Below are positions 26,776 through 35,843 of a stretch of DNA of 64,000 nucleotides, piece by piece. A program made the translations under genes and the position numbers. The notes under the pieces are model-generated. The model saw nothing but the letters and a program-made list of their open reading frames with translations, was not told where the DNA came from and made no database searches. Within the stretch, counting starts at the first letter, position 1. Each line of letters begins with the position of its first letter. The stretch comes from an uncultured Hymenobacter sp. (GTDB lineage: Bacteria > Bacteroidota > Bacteroidia > Cytophagales > Hymenobacteraceae): assembly GCA_913776615.1 (NCBI GenBank), contig CAJYPK010000041.1, forward strand, positions 62,001 to 126,000. The letters are read 5' to 3'.

Positions 26776-28131
26776 ATGCCCGAAGGCACTATTTTGCTCA
26801 TCGACGACGAGGCCAGCCTGCGCCGGGTAGTGGCGCGGGTGCTCGAATTTGAGGGCTACACCGTGTGGCAGGCGGCCGACGCCCGCAGCGGCCTCGACCT
26901 GCTGCGCCAGCACGCCGCCGAGATACTGGTGGTGCTCTGCGACGTGAAGCTGCCCGATGCCCACGGCGTGGCGTTGCTGCCCCGGTTGCGCGCCCTGGCC
27001 CCGCTGGCCGAAGTCATTCTACTCACCGCCTACGGCACCATTGCCGACGGCGTGCGCGCCATGAAGGAGGGGGCGTTCGACTACCTCACCAAGGGCGACT
27101 CCGACGACCAACTGCTCGTGCTGGTGGCGCGGGCCGCCGAAAAAGCCCGCCTCCAGCACCGCGTGGCCGAGCTGGAAAAGCAGGTGGGCAGCCAGCACAG
27201 CTTCGCCTCCATGATTGGCACCTCACCCGCGTTGCAACGGGCCAAAAGCCTGGCCGAGCGCGTGGCCCCCACCGAGGCCGCCGTGCTGCTCGAAGGCCCC
27301 ACCGGCAGCGGCAAGGAGCTGTTTGCCCAGGCCATTCACCAGGCCAGCCCGCGCCGCAGCAAGCCCTTCGTGGCGGTCAATTGCAGCGCCTTTCCGAAGG
27401 ATTTATTAGAAAGTGAGCTGTTTGGCTACCGTAAGGGAGCCTTTACCGGGGCGATGACCGACAAAAAGGGCTTGTTCGAAGAAGCCAACGGCGGTACGCT
27501 CTTCCTGGACGAAATCGGGGAGCTCGATAGTGGCCTGCAAGCCAAGCTGCTGCGCGTGCTCGAAACCCAGGAGTACTACAAGCTCGGCGACTCCAAGCCC
27601 GCCCGGGCCAACGTGCGGTTGGTGGCCGCCACCAACCGCAACCTGCGTGCCGAGGCCGATGCGGGCCACTTCCGGGCCGATTTGTACTACCGTCTCTCGG
27701 TGTTTGTGGTGCCCGTGCCGCCGCTCAACGCCCGCCGCGAGGACATTGAGCCGCTGGCCGAATATTTCCTGCGCTTTTACGCCGCCAAGCTGCGCAAGCG
27801 CCTGCGCGGCATGAGTGCCGAGTTTGCCCGCCTGCTGCGGGCTTACGACTGGCGTGGCAACGTGCGCGAGCTCAAGAACGTGCTGGAGCGCGCCGTCATC
27901 TTGGCCGACGAGGAGGAGCTAACCGCCGACACGCTGCCGCCCGAGTTTCAGGCGCTGGCCCTGGCGGGTGCCGACGAGCCCGCCGGCACCCGCAGCCTGT
28001 GGGCCGTGGAGAAGCGCCAGATTCAACTGGTGCTGCACGAGGTCGGGGGCAATAAGACCGAGGCCGCCCGGCAGCTGGGAATTGGCGTGAAAACGCTGTA
28101 CCGCAAGCTGCAAGAGTATGGGATGGCTTAG
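26776..28131 (+). CDS. Sigma-54-dependent response regulator, NtrC type (first copy)
   Basis: 451 aa. Receiver domain at about 1-120 with phospho-acceptor Asp56 (LCDVKLPDAHG) and the signalling Thr/Lys (LLTAYGT, YLTKGDS). An AAA+ domain follows at about 145-380, with Walker A EGPTGSGKE, GAFTGA at residues 221-226 (sigma-54 contact) and Walker B LFLDEIGEL. The C-terminal Fis-type helix-turn-helix is GGNKTEAARQLGIGVKTLYRKL. It opens the potassium island and is the probable partner of the histidine kinase at 28645. A close paralogue lies at 32779. The Lys in the receiver is followed by Gly-Asp instead of the usual Pro. Confidence 0.95.
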   Translation: MPEGTILLIDDEASLRRVVARVLEFEGYTVWQAADARSGLDLLRQHAAEILVVLCDVKLPDAHGVALLPRLRALAPLAEVILLTAYGTIADGVRAMKEGAFDYLTKGDSDDQLLVLVARAAEKARLQHRVAELEKQVGSQHSFASMIGTSPALQRAKSLAERVAPTEAAVLLEGPTGSGKELFAQAIHQASPRRSKPFVAVNCSAFPKDLLESELFGYRKGAFTGAMTDKKGLFEEANGGTLFLDEIGELDSGLQAKLLRVLETQEYYKLGDSKPARANVRLVAATNRNLRAEADAGHFRADLYYRLSVFVVPVPPLNARREDIEPLAEYFLRFYAAKLRKRLRGMSAEFARLLRAYDWRGNVRELKNVLERAVILADEEELTADTLPPEFQALALAGADEPAGTRSLWAVEKRQIQLVLHEVGGNKTEAARQLGIGVKTLYRKLQEYGMA

Positions 28132-28186
28132 TTCGATAGGATGTTTTGGGCTTCGGGCACATTGCTAGTTTGTCGATTCTGCGTCA

Positions 28187-28257
28187 TTGCGAGCGTAGCG
28201 AAGCAATCGCACCTATTCAGCTACCGTTCGAGTGCGATTGCTTCGCTACGCTCGCAA
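28187..28257. repeat. Inverted repeat, family C (TTGCGAGCG arms)
   Basis: Perfect 26-bp arms at 28187-28212 and 28232-28257 with a 19-nt loop. The arm starts TTGCGAGCGTAGCGAAGCAA, a sequence type that recurs in many bacterial genomes. It stands 47 bp before a family B element, forming a tandem of two different repeats. Confidence 0.9.
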
Positions 28258-28304
28258 CGACAGGCCCTAGGTTGAATTTACCCTTATGCTGAAGTAGCCT
28301 CCCC

Positions 28305-28395
28305 GTCTGTCATGCTGAGCCTGCGAAGCATCCTGTCGCGTTTCAACAGGTCGTTCTAACCGGACAAGATGCTTCGCAGGCTCAGCATGACAGAC
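28305..28395. repeat. Inverted repeat, family B
   Basis: 33-bp arms at 28305-28337 and 28363-28395 with one mismatch; starts GTCTGTCATGCTGAGCC. Third family B copy in the window. Confidence 0.9.
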
Positions 28396-28454
28396 GGAGA
28401 AAGTGATGGGAGAGGGGCGATTGTTACTGGCATTGGTGCCGAATAGACAGGGCC

Positions 28455-28599
28455 TTTTTGACCCGGCACCGGGTCATTTTGACCCGGAAGGGACCAGCTT
28501 AGACTAAGAGTAAAAGAAAACTGTCCGCTAGTTGACTTTATTAGTCAACTAGATAGGTTGGAGAGGCATCCTTTCCGCCCAACCTGGCGCAGCATTGGC
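28455..28599 (+). promoter_or_regulatory. Candidate control region of the first histidine kinase
   Basis: GACCCGG-CA-CCGGGTC (28460-28475) is followed by a third GACCCGG half-site at 28481-28487. A perfect 10-bp inverted repeat, CTAGTTGACT/AGTCAACTAG, lies at 28528-28552. TGGCGC-N5-TGGC at 28585-28599 has the GG and GC of a sigma-54 -24/-12 promoter with the right spacing. The arrangement of distal palindromes plus -24/-12 site fits NtrC-type control (inference). Confidence 0.4.
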
Positions 28600-28644
28600 A
28601 GCCCCTGGCACGAAGCGTTCGGCATCAAGCCGCACTTTCGCGCT

Positions 28645-30402
28645 ATGAGTGTCAAATCATCCATCACTATCGGGCTGCTGGCCATGCTGGCGCTGCTGGT
28701 CGGCGGCGGCAGCTATGCCTACTACACGGTGCAGCGGCTGGAGCACAGCACCCGGGCCATCCTGCAAGATAATTTTTATTCGGTGCAGCTGGGGCAGGGC
28801 ATGTTGCAGGCCCTCGACCAGGTAGAGGCGGCGCCCTCGGCGGCGGGCCTGGCGCAGTTTGAGGCGCAGCTGACCCGCGAGGCGGGCAACGTGACCGAGC
28901 GCGGCGAGCGCGCCCTCGTCGATGGCCTGACGCAGACGCTGGCCCGCTACCGCGCCCAGCCCAGCCCGGCCGACCTGGCCCAACTGCGCCGCCAGACTCA
29001 CCGTATGGTAGAGCTTAATATGCAGGCCCTGACGCGCAAGAACGCCGCCGCTGCCCACGCCGCTACCGTGGCGAGCCGCTACCTCATTCTCTGCACGGTG
29101 GTGGGCCTGCTGCTGGCCTTGTCGCTGGTGCTGAGCGTGCCCGAGGCCGCCGTGAGCGGGCTGCGCAAGCTGTCGGCCAGCATCGCGCACGCCACGCAGG
29201 GCGATTTTGCCGCCACCATTCCGGTTGAGAGCCGCGACGAATTTGGGCGCGTGGCCGAGGGCTTCAATCGTCTGCTGGTGCAGCTCAACACCTTCCGCCA
29301 CACCAACCTGGCGGGCATCATGGCCGAGCGCAACCGTGCCGCCAGCATCGTGCGAACGCTCGACGAAGGCATTTTACTGCTCGACGAAAATGGACAGATA
29401 TTAGTAGCCAACCCGCTAGCCTGCAACCTGCTGGGCCTGCCCGAGCGCCAGGTAATCGGCCGGCTGGCCCCGGAGCTGGCCGAGCAGCAGCCGCTGCTGC
29501 ATCAGTGGTTGGCCTACGCGCAGCGGCCGGCTGGCCGGCGCACGGGGGCGCTGCCCTTCACCGTAGCGCAGCAGGGCGAAGATGTTCATTACCAATTGGT
29601 AGTGCACGACGTGCTGAGTCCCAGCCCCACGCTGGGCCACCTGGAGCTGGCGGGCACCATCCTGGCCTTGCACAACGTGTCGGACTTCGCACGGCGCGAC
29701 CAGACCAAGTCGCACTTCCTGGCCACCGTGAGCCACGAGCTGCGCACGCCGCTCTCGTCCATCAACTTCCACCTCAAGCTGCTGCAAGACCCCCGCGTGG
29801 GCACCCTCACCGCCGAGCAGCAGGAAATCCTAGCCAGCGTGAAGCAGGAAAATCAGCGGTTGCTGGCCCTCACCGGCAACCTACTCGACGTGTCGCGCCT
29901 CGAAAGCGAAACCCTGCCCCTCGATGCCCAGCCCGTACCCGTGGCCGAGCTCGTGGCCCAGGCTGCCGCCCCCGTGCAGCTTCAGCTGGCGCCCAAGCAC
30001 TTGCAACTAGATGTGCAATTGCCGGCCGACCTGCCGCCCGTGCGCGCCGACCGCGAGAAAACGGTGTGGGTGCTGCTCAATCTGCTCACCAACGCCGTGC
30101 GCCACTCGCCCGAAGGCGCCGCCATCGCCATCGCGGCCGCCCGCACGCCCAATGGCCGCGCCGTGCGCGTAACCGTGCAAGACCACGGCCCCGGCATCGC
30201 CCCCGAAGACCAGGAGCGCATTTTTCACCGCTTTACCCAGCTGGCCGGCGAGGGCGACGCGCCCCGCACCGGCAGCGGCCTGGGGCTGAGCATCGGCCGC
30301 GAATTCATCACCTCGCAGGGCGGGCAACTGGGCGTCGAGAGCACACTGGGAGCCGGGAGCACCTTCTTTTTCACGCTTCCCATTGCGGATGAGTTGGGCT
30401 AA
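28645..30402 (+). CDS. Membrane-bound sensor histidine kinase (first copy)
   Basis: 585 aa from ATG 28645; an upstream TTG-started extension has no signal or domain character. TM1 at about 7-28 and TM2 at about 145-168 enclose a helical periplasmic domain of some 115 residues. HAMP linker (LRKLSASIAHATQGDFAATIP), PAS-like region (LDEGILLLDENGQILVANP), HisKA with phospho-acceptor His364 (TVSHELRTPL) and a complete HATPase domain (N box LLNLLTNAVRHS, G1 DHGPGI, G2 GSGLGLSI) follow. It is the likely partner of the NtrC-type regulator upstream and is followed by a Kup transporter, so a role in K+ or osmotic sensing is inferred. Confidence 0.93.
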   Translation: MSVKSSITIGLLAMLALLVGGGSYAYYTVQRLEHSTRAILQDNFYSVQLGQGMLQALDQVEAAPSAAGLAQFEAQLTREAGNVTERGERALVDGLTQTLARYRAQPSPADLAQLRRQTHRMVELNMQALTRKNAAAAHAATVASRYLILCTVVGLLLALSLVLSVPEAAVSGLRKLSASIAHATQGDFAATIPVESRDEFGRVAEGFNRLLVQLNTFRHTNLAGIMAERNRAASIVRTLDEGILLLDENGQILVANPLACNLLGLPERQVIGRLAPELAEQQPLLHQWLAYAQRPAGRRTGALPFTVAQQGEDVHYQLVVHDVLSPSPTLGHLELAGTILALHNVSDFARRDQTKSHFLATVSHELRTPLSSINFHLKLLQDPRVGTLTAEQQEILASVKQENQRLLALTGNLLDVSRLESETLPLDAQPVPVAELVAQAAAPVQLQLAPKHLQLDVQLPADLPPVRADREKTVWVLLNLLTNAVRHSPEGAAIAIAAARTPNGRAVRVTVQDHGPGIAPEDQERIFHRFTQLAGEGDAPRTGSGLGLSIGREFITSQGGQLGVESTLGAGSTFFFTLPIADELG

Positions 30403-30426
30403 AGCTGCCTTAGCGATAGAGGTTTG

Positions 30427-30508
30427 AATTAAAAATGAAAAATGAAGAATTAAAAATTAAGCAAGTGAAAAAATATAATTTTTAATTCTTCATTTTTCAT
30501 TTTTAATT
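30427..30508. repeat. AT-only inverted repeat (family G), probable bidirectional terminator
   Basis: Perfect 32-bp arms at 30427-30458 and 30477-30508 made almost wholly of A and T (AATTAAAAATGAAAAATGAA...), loop 18 nt. It is very different in composition from the GC-rich surroundings. It separates the kinase from kup. Confidence 0.9.
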
Positions 30509-30562
30509 ACTCGTAAGCTCAGCGAGTATTTGCACAAAAAACTGACAATCAACTTATTTTTC

Positions 30563-32569
30563 ATGGCTCCCGCAGCGCATTCCGAATCCAACATTCATAC
30601 TCGTAGCATCACGGCCGCCGGGCTGCTCGTGACGCTGGGTATCATCTTCGGCGACATTGGTACGTCGCCGCTCTACGTTTTCAAGTCCATTCTCGGCGAC
30701 CGGCCCATTAGCGAGCTGCTGGTGTATGGCGGCGTGTCGGCGGTGTTCTGGACGCTCACGCTTCAGACGAGCATCAAGTACATCTGGCTCACGCTGGAGG
30801 CTGATAACCACGGGGAAGGTGGCATTTTTTCGCTCTACTCGCTGGTGCGCAAGCGGGGCAAGTGGCTGCTGTGGCCGGCCATTATAGGGGCGGGCACGCT
30901 GCTGGCCGATGGCATTATCACGCCGCCCATCTCGGTGTCGTCGGCCATTGAGGGGCTGAAAATTCTGGACCCCAGCCTGTCCGAGACCTACATCATCGCG
31001 GTGGTGGTCATTATCATCACGCTGCTCTTTGGCTTTCAGCAGTTTGGAACCAAGGTGGTGGGCGCGTCGTTCGGGCCGATTATGCTGCTGTGGTTCCTCA
31101 CCATTGGGACGCTGGGCCTGGTGCAGGTGCTGCACCACCCCGGCGTGCTGGCGGCAATTAACCCGCTCTACGCCATTAAGTTGCTGACGGTGTACCCCAA
31201 GGGCTTCTGGCTGCTGGGCGCGGTGTTTCTCTGCACTACCGGGGCCGAGGCGCTGTACTCCGACCTGGGCCACTGCGGGCGGAAGAATATTCGCGTATCC
31301 TGGCTTCTGGTGAAAAGCGCGCTCGTGCTCAACTACTTCGGGCAGGCGGCCTGGGCCATGCAGTTTGTGGGCAAACCCCTGGGCGGTGACCAAAATCCCT
31401 TCTTCCTCATTGCGCCCACCTGGGCCGTGCTGCCGCTCATTTTGCTGGCCACGATGGCGACCATTATCGCCTCGCAGGCACTTATTTCGGGGTCGTACAC
31501 GCTTATCTCCGAAGCCGTTAGCCTAAATTTCTGGCCCAAGGTGCGCATTACTTATCCCACCGACCAGCGCGGGCAGATCTACGTGCCCAGCATCAACTGG
31601 ATGCTGTGGGCCGGCTGCGTGGCCGTGCAGCTGTGGTTTAAAACCTCGTCGAACATGGAGGCGGCCTACGGCTTCTCCATCACCGTGGCCATGATTACGA
31701 CCAGCATCCTGCTTTCGCAGTACCTGCGCGGGGTGCGGCACTGGGCGCTGCCGGCAGTGGGGCTTATCATGTTAGTATTCATGACGGTGGAGCTGTCCTT
31801 CCTCATCGCCAACATCACCAAGCTGCTCAACCGTCTGGGCATCCTGATTTTCGAGTGGGCGCTGATTCTCAGCATGTGGGTGGGCTACAAGGGCCGCCAA
31901 ATCAAGAACCGCTACCTCGACATGACCACCTGGGGCGGCAACCTCGCCATGCTGCAAGAGCTGAGCCAGGATGAAACGGTGAGCAAGTACGCCTCCAACC
32001 TCGTGTACCTCACCCGCAGCAAGGACGCCAAGCAGATTGAGTCGCGCATCATCTACTCCATCCTGCGCAAGAAGCCCAAGCGCGCCGACCACTACTGGTT
32101 CTTGAACATCAGCCTGTTGAACGAGCCCTTCGGGATGCGCTACACCCTCGAAACGCTAGTGCCCGATGTGGCTTACAAAATCAATTTCCAGCTCGGCTTC
32201 CGCATCCAGCCGCGTATCAACCTGTTGTTTCGCCGCGTGCTTGAAGACATGGGCCGGCAGGGCGAAGTTGACATTACCTCGCGCTACGCCACCCTGCAAA
32301 AGCGCAACCTGCCCGGCGACTTCCGCTTCGTGGTGCTCGACAAAGTGCTGAGCTTCGACAACCAGCTTTCTTTCAAAGAGAGCTTCATCCTGAAGGCCTA
32401 TTTCTTTATTAATAAGCTGGCCATCAGCGACCAGCAGGCTTTCGGCCTCGATACCAGCGACGTAACGGTGGAGAACGTGCCGCTTACCATTCAGCCCTAC
32501 CGCGAGCTGGATTTGCAGCGCGTGGCGGTAGGGGAGGAAGCCCCGGTGCGGGCGGTGCTGGCGCATTAG
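30563..32569 (+). CDS. kup: Kup-type potassium uptake transporter (first copy)
   Basis: 668 aa from ATG 30563. Kup proteins import K+ with protons across the inner membrane. The N-terminal signature GIIFGDIGTSPLYV is intact, and about 12 hydrophobic segments follow up to residue ~440 (e.g. DGIITPPISVSSAIEGL, FGFQQFGTK, STTGAEALYSDLGHCG-like block, SQALISGSYTLISEA). The soluble C-terminal half is about 220 aa, as in the family. A paralogue lies at 42287. The position between two NtrC-type regulators suggests regulated expression. Confidence 0.95.
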   Translation: MAPAAHSESNIHTRSITAAGLLVTLGIIFGDIGTSPLYVFKSILGDRPISELLVYGGVSAVFWTLTLQTSIKYIWLTLEADNHGEGGIFSLYSLVRKRGKWLLWPAIIGAGTLLADGIITPPISVSSAIEGLKILDPSLSETYIIAVVVIIITLLFGFQQFGTKVVGASFGPIMLLWFLTIGTLGLVQVLHHPGVLAAINPLYAIKLLTVYPKGFWLLGAVFLCTTGAEALYSDLGHCGRKNIRVSWLLVKSALVLNYFGQAAWAMQFVGKPLGGDQNPFFLIAPTWAVLPLILLATMATIIASQALISGSYTLISEAVSLNFWPKVRITYPTDQRGQIYVPSINWMLWAGCVAVQLWFKTSSNMEAAYGFSITVAMITTSILLSQYLRGVRHWALPAVGLIMLVFMTVELSFLIANITKLLNRLGILIFEWALILSMWVGYKGRQIKNRYLDMTTWGGNLAMLQELSQDETVSKYASNLVYLTRSKDAKQIESRIIYSILRKKPKRADHYWFLNISLLNEPFGMRYTLETLVPDVAYKINFQLGFRIQPRINLLFRRVLEDMGRQGEVDITSRYATLQKRNLPGDFRFVVLDKVLSFDNQLSFKESFILKAYFFINKLAISDQQAFGLDTSDVTVENVPLTIQPYRELDLQRVAVGEEAPVRAVLAH

Positions 32570-32601
32570 CATGTAGTAGGGCGTTGCTCGCCGCCCGTGT
32601 G

Positions 32602-32698
32602 ACCCCACCCCCGGCCCCTCCCCTTCGGGAGAGGGGAGCCTGACGTTTGCTTACGATTGGCTCCCCTCTCCCAAAGGGGAGGGGCCGGGGGTGGGGTT
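32602..32698. repeat. Inverted repeat, family F (ACCCCACCCCCGGCCCC arms)
   Basis: Arms 32602-32640 and 32659-32698 are complementary with one or two differences; each arm contains its own small hairpin around CTCCCCTTCGGGAGAG. The second copy of this family is at 62856-63018. Confidence 0.85.
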
Positions 32699-32778
32699 AT
32701 GCGTTAGGGCAATACTCAATCCCTAACATTGTGTCCTGATTTTGGGCTATTACTACCCGCCCGCCCCGATTACTTGCC

Positions 32779-34179
<1,401 letters not shown>

Positions 34180-34310
34180 GGGCTAGGCGGGGCGTAGGTG
34201 TCATTCGCACCGGTGTCACGTAGCGGCTGTAGTAGCTCGTCTAGTGTCGACCTCACTGGCGGTGCCGCGTTGCCGGCAAATACCAGTTGCCGCATGTAGC
34301 AGCTCGTCTG

Positions 34311-34444
34311 GCGTAGACCTCACCCCCTAGCCCCCTCTCCTTGGGGAGAGGGGGGACTAGCCCTAGTTTTTAGAAACTATGATTAAGACTAAAACTAGTT
34401 CCCCCTCTCCCCAGGGAGAGGGGGCTAGGGGGTGAGGTCTACGC
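34311..34444. repeat. Long inverted repeat, family E (CCTCACCCCCTAGCCCC arms)
   Basis: Left arm starts GCGTAGACCTCACCCCCTAG at 34311 and its complement ends at 34444; about 50 bp per arm with few differences. A 29-bp direct repeat of its left flank (TGTAG[T/C]AGCTCGTCT...) occurs at 34228-34256 and 34295-34323, with four differences. The right arm reaches into the 3' end of the gene at 34439 and provides its stop codon. Confidence 0.85.
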
Positions 34445-34732
34445 CGGGCGAGCCGCTACGGTATCCTGCCCAATCCACGCATCATAAGCTGCTACCGATA
34501 ACCGCTCGGCCATAAAATCGCGCATCGAGTACCCTCGCAATTCCAGGCACCAGCGCAAAAAATCGGGCTCCGACTGGGTGGTGGTGAAGCCCCGCTTCAG
34601 TACTTCGGTTCGGCGGGCGAGGGAGAGCGAAGCCAGCCAGTCGTAGAAATCGGTGGCGGTGAGCGGGAAGTCGGCCATCTGGGCGTAGTAGGCCTGGGCG
34701 GCAGCGTTAATTTCAGGAAGCAGCGAAGACAT
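34439..34732 (-). CDS. Small hypothetical protein
   Basis: 97 aa from ATG 34732 (MSSLLPEINAAAQAYY). Helical, soluble, with FPLTATDFYDWLASLSLARRTEVLKRGF and FLRWCLELRGYSMRDFMAERLS; no known domain recognised. The final residues (AARPA) and TAG stop lie in the family E inverted repeat, so the native C-terminus was probably different. A 47-bp palindrome lies 119 nt upstream of its start, in its leader or promoter region. An extended frame to 34873 runs through that palindrome and is rejected. Confidence 0.6.
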   Translation of the reverse strand: MSSLLPEINAAAQAYYAQMADFPLTATDFYDWLASLSLARRTEVLKRGFTTTQSEPDFLRWCLELRGYSMRDFMAERLSVAAYDAWIGQDTVAARPA

Positions 34733-34850
34733 AGTAAGCTGGCCCGCCCACAATTGGCCGGGCCGCGCAGCCCCGTACCAACCTGGGGCCAGCCCGCGCA
34801 CTATGCCGCTACGGCCCTTAAAGCCAGTTTCGGCCGCGCCGGCTGGCTGG

Positions 34851-34897
34851 CAAAACGCACGCGGGCCTAGCAAAATGCTAGGCCCGCGTGCGTTTTG
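34851..34897. repeat. Near-continuous palindrome with CTAGCAAAATGCTAG core
   Basis: Perfect 22-bp arms (34851-34872, 34876-34897) around three A residues. The centre reads CTAGCAAAATGCTAG, a motif that recurs beside both kdp loci (see 35431-35446 and 52291-52623). It could act as a terminator or as an operator. Confidence 0.85.
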
Positions 34898-34981
34898 CTA
34901 GGGGTGCCAATTGGCGATAATGAGTAGATAAATTTTTGATAGTGAGTGCGATTGTCGCCAGGTGATAAAGCTGGTGCGTCG

Positions 34982-35041
34982 TGGCACTGGCCTTGGTAAA
35001 AGGGGGTTTGCCGCCAGCTAGTTGGCGGCAAACCCCCTTTT
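34982..35041 (+). promoter_or_regulatory. Sigma-54-like promoter followed by a terminator-type hairpin
   Basis: TGGCAC-N5-TTGG at 34982-34996 matches the -24 element exactly and the -12 element except for the final C. A textbook hairpin with 15-bp arms (35002-35016 and 35023-35037) and a T-run follows immediately and ends only about 10 nt before the ATG at 35052. If the promoter is real, the hairpin sits at the start of the transcript and could attenuate it. Region 34733-35051 holds no other gene. Confidence 0.45.
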
Positions 35042-35051
35042 TCTTTCCCCC

Positions 35052-35402
35052 ATGACTGCCCACGAAACGGCCGACCTGCTCACCTTGGAATTTCCGGAGC
35101 TGGACGCCGAGCTGCACGCCCCCAGCACGCTGCACAGCGTGTACCGCCAGCTCGATTGCTTTGCCGCCTTCACCCGCCGCGCCCTGAGCGCCGACCGCCT
35201 GGCCCTGCTGCGCCGCTGCTTCGCCGTGGCCGATAGCCTACTGCGCCACGCCGACCAGTACCTCACCCGCGCCATCGAAAACGTGTACCTGCACGGCCTA
35301 CACCTCGACGGCAGCACTGCCCACCTGCACCTGGCCCAGCAGCTCATGCCCCAGGGCCTGTACCGGGCCTACTGCCACCCCCATACCAACATGCTCCCCT
35401 AA
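35052..35402 (+). CDS. Small helical hypothetical protein
   Basis: 116 aa from ATG 35052. The sequence is all-helical, with LLTLEFPELDAELHAPSTLHSVYRQLDCFAAFTRRAL and a conserved-looking core RCFAVADSLLRHADQYLTRAIENVYLHGL. I vaguely associate this pattern with short Bacteroidota proteins of unknown function (possibly DUF7674-like), without certainty. No signal peptide. It lies just upstream of the kdp operon and may be linked to it, but a gap of 225 bp with its own motifs separates them. Confidence 0.65.
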   Translation: MTAHETADLLTLEFPELDAELHAPSTLHSVYRQLDCFAAFTRRALSADRLALLRRCFAVADSLLRHADQYLTRAIENVYLHGLHLDGSTAHLHLAQQLMPQGLYRAYCHPHTNMLP

Positions 35403-35430
35403 CGAGCCAGCCAGCTAGCATTCTGCACCG

Positions 35431-35565
35431 GCCCCCTAGCAAAACGCTACGCTTGCCCTACGCACTACCACCTGAACGCCGAGTACTGCTAAATTATTTA
35501 TCGTTGTTGGTCAATGAATTACCTCGATAAGCATCCCCATATTCCTTACTAGGGCCAGCCTTTGC
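35431..35565 (+). promoter_or_regulatory. Candidate kdp operon control region
   Basis: The CTAGCAAAACGCTA motif lies at about 35432-35445. AGGGCC-N5-TTGC at 35551-35565 has the GG/GC spacing and a full TTGC -12 box of a sigma-54 promoter, with a poor -24. It would start transcription about 50 nt before the first small gene. No good TAnnTTTG is visible here. Confidence 0.35.
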
Positions 35566-35627
35566 TCTATGGCTGGCACCCCCGCCGCTGGCGGCTTTTC
35601 TCGCCTTTTTTCTTCCCCATTTCTCTC

Positions 35628-35723
35628 ATGACCCCCGCGCTGATGATTCCGCTGCTCACGGCCGCTGGCCTGGCCGGCTTCTGGCTCTTCTACAAGTCAG
35701 TCGATTTTTTTGATAACATCTAA
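35628..35723 (+). CDS. 31-aa single-pass membrane peptide heading the kdp operon
   Basis: ATG 35628 to TAA 35721-35723. It encodes MTPALMIPLLTAAGLAGFWL then FYKSVDFFDNI: one hydrophobic helix with a short charged/aromatic tail. It is separated by 12 nt from kdpF and resembles it in size but not in sequence. Its position suggests a second small subunit or a leader peptide of the Kdp complex. Too short for firm homology. Confidence 0.6.
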   Translation: MTPALMIPLLTAAGLAGFWLFYKSVDFFDNI

Positions 35724-35735
35724 CTGCTTCGCGCT

Positions 35736-35816
35736 ATGATGATTGCCCTCTTTGCCTTATCGCTGGCCGTGTTTGGCTACCTCGTGTACGTGCTGTTGAA
35801 GCCCGAGCGCTTCTAG
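35736..35816 (+). CDS. kdpF: Potassium-transporting ATPase subunit KdpF
   Basis: 26 aa, one transmembrane helix ending in the KdpF-like VYVLLKPERF. KdpF is a small stabilising subunit of the KdpFABC pump. It starts at the first of two ATG codons; the stop at 35814 is 27 nt before kdpA. Confidence 0.8.
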   Translation: MMIALFALSLAVFGYLVYVLLKPERF

Positions 35817-35843
35817 CCGCTTTTTCTCTTTCGAATTACTGTC

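Noticed and set aside
28187..28395. Possible CRISPR array or paired repeats
   Set aside because: Two different palindromes in tandem; no regular direct repeats or spacers and no cas genes.
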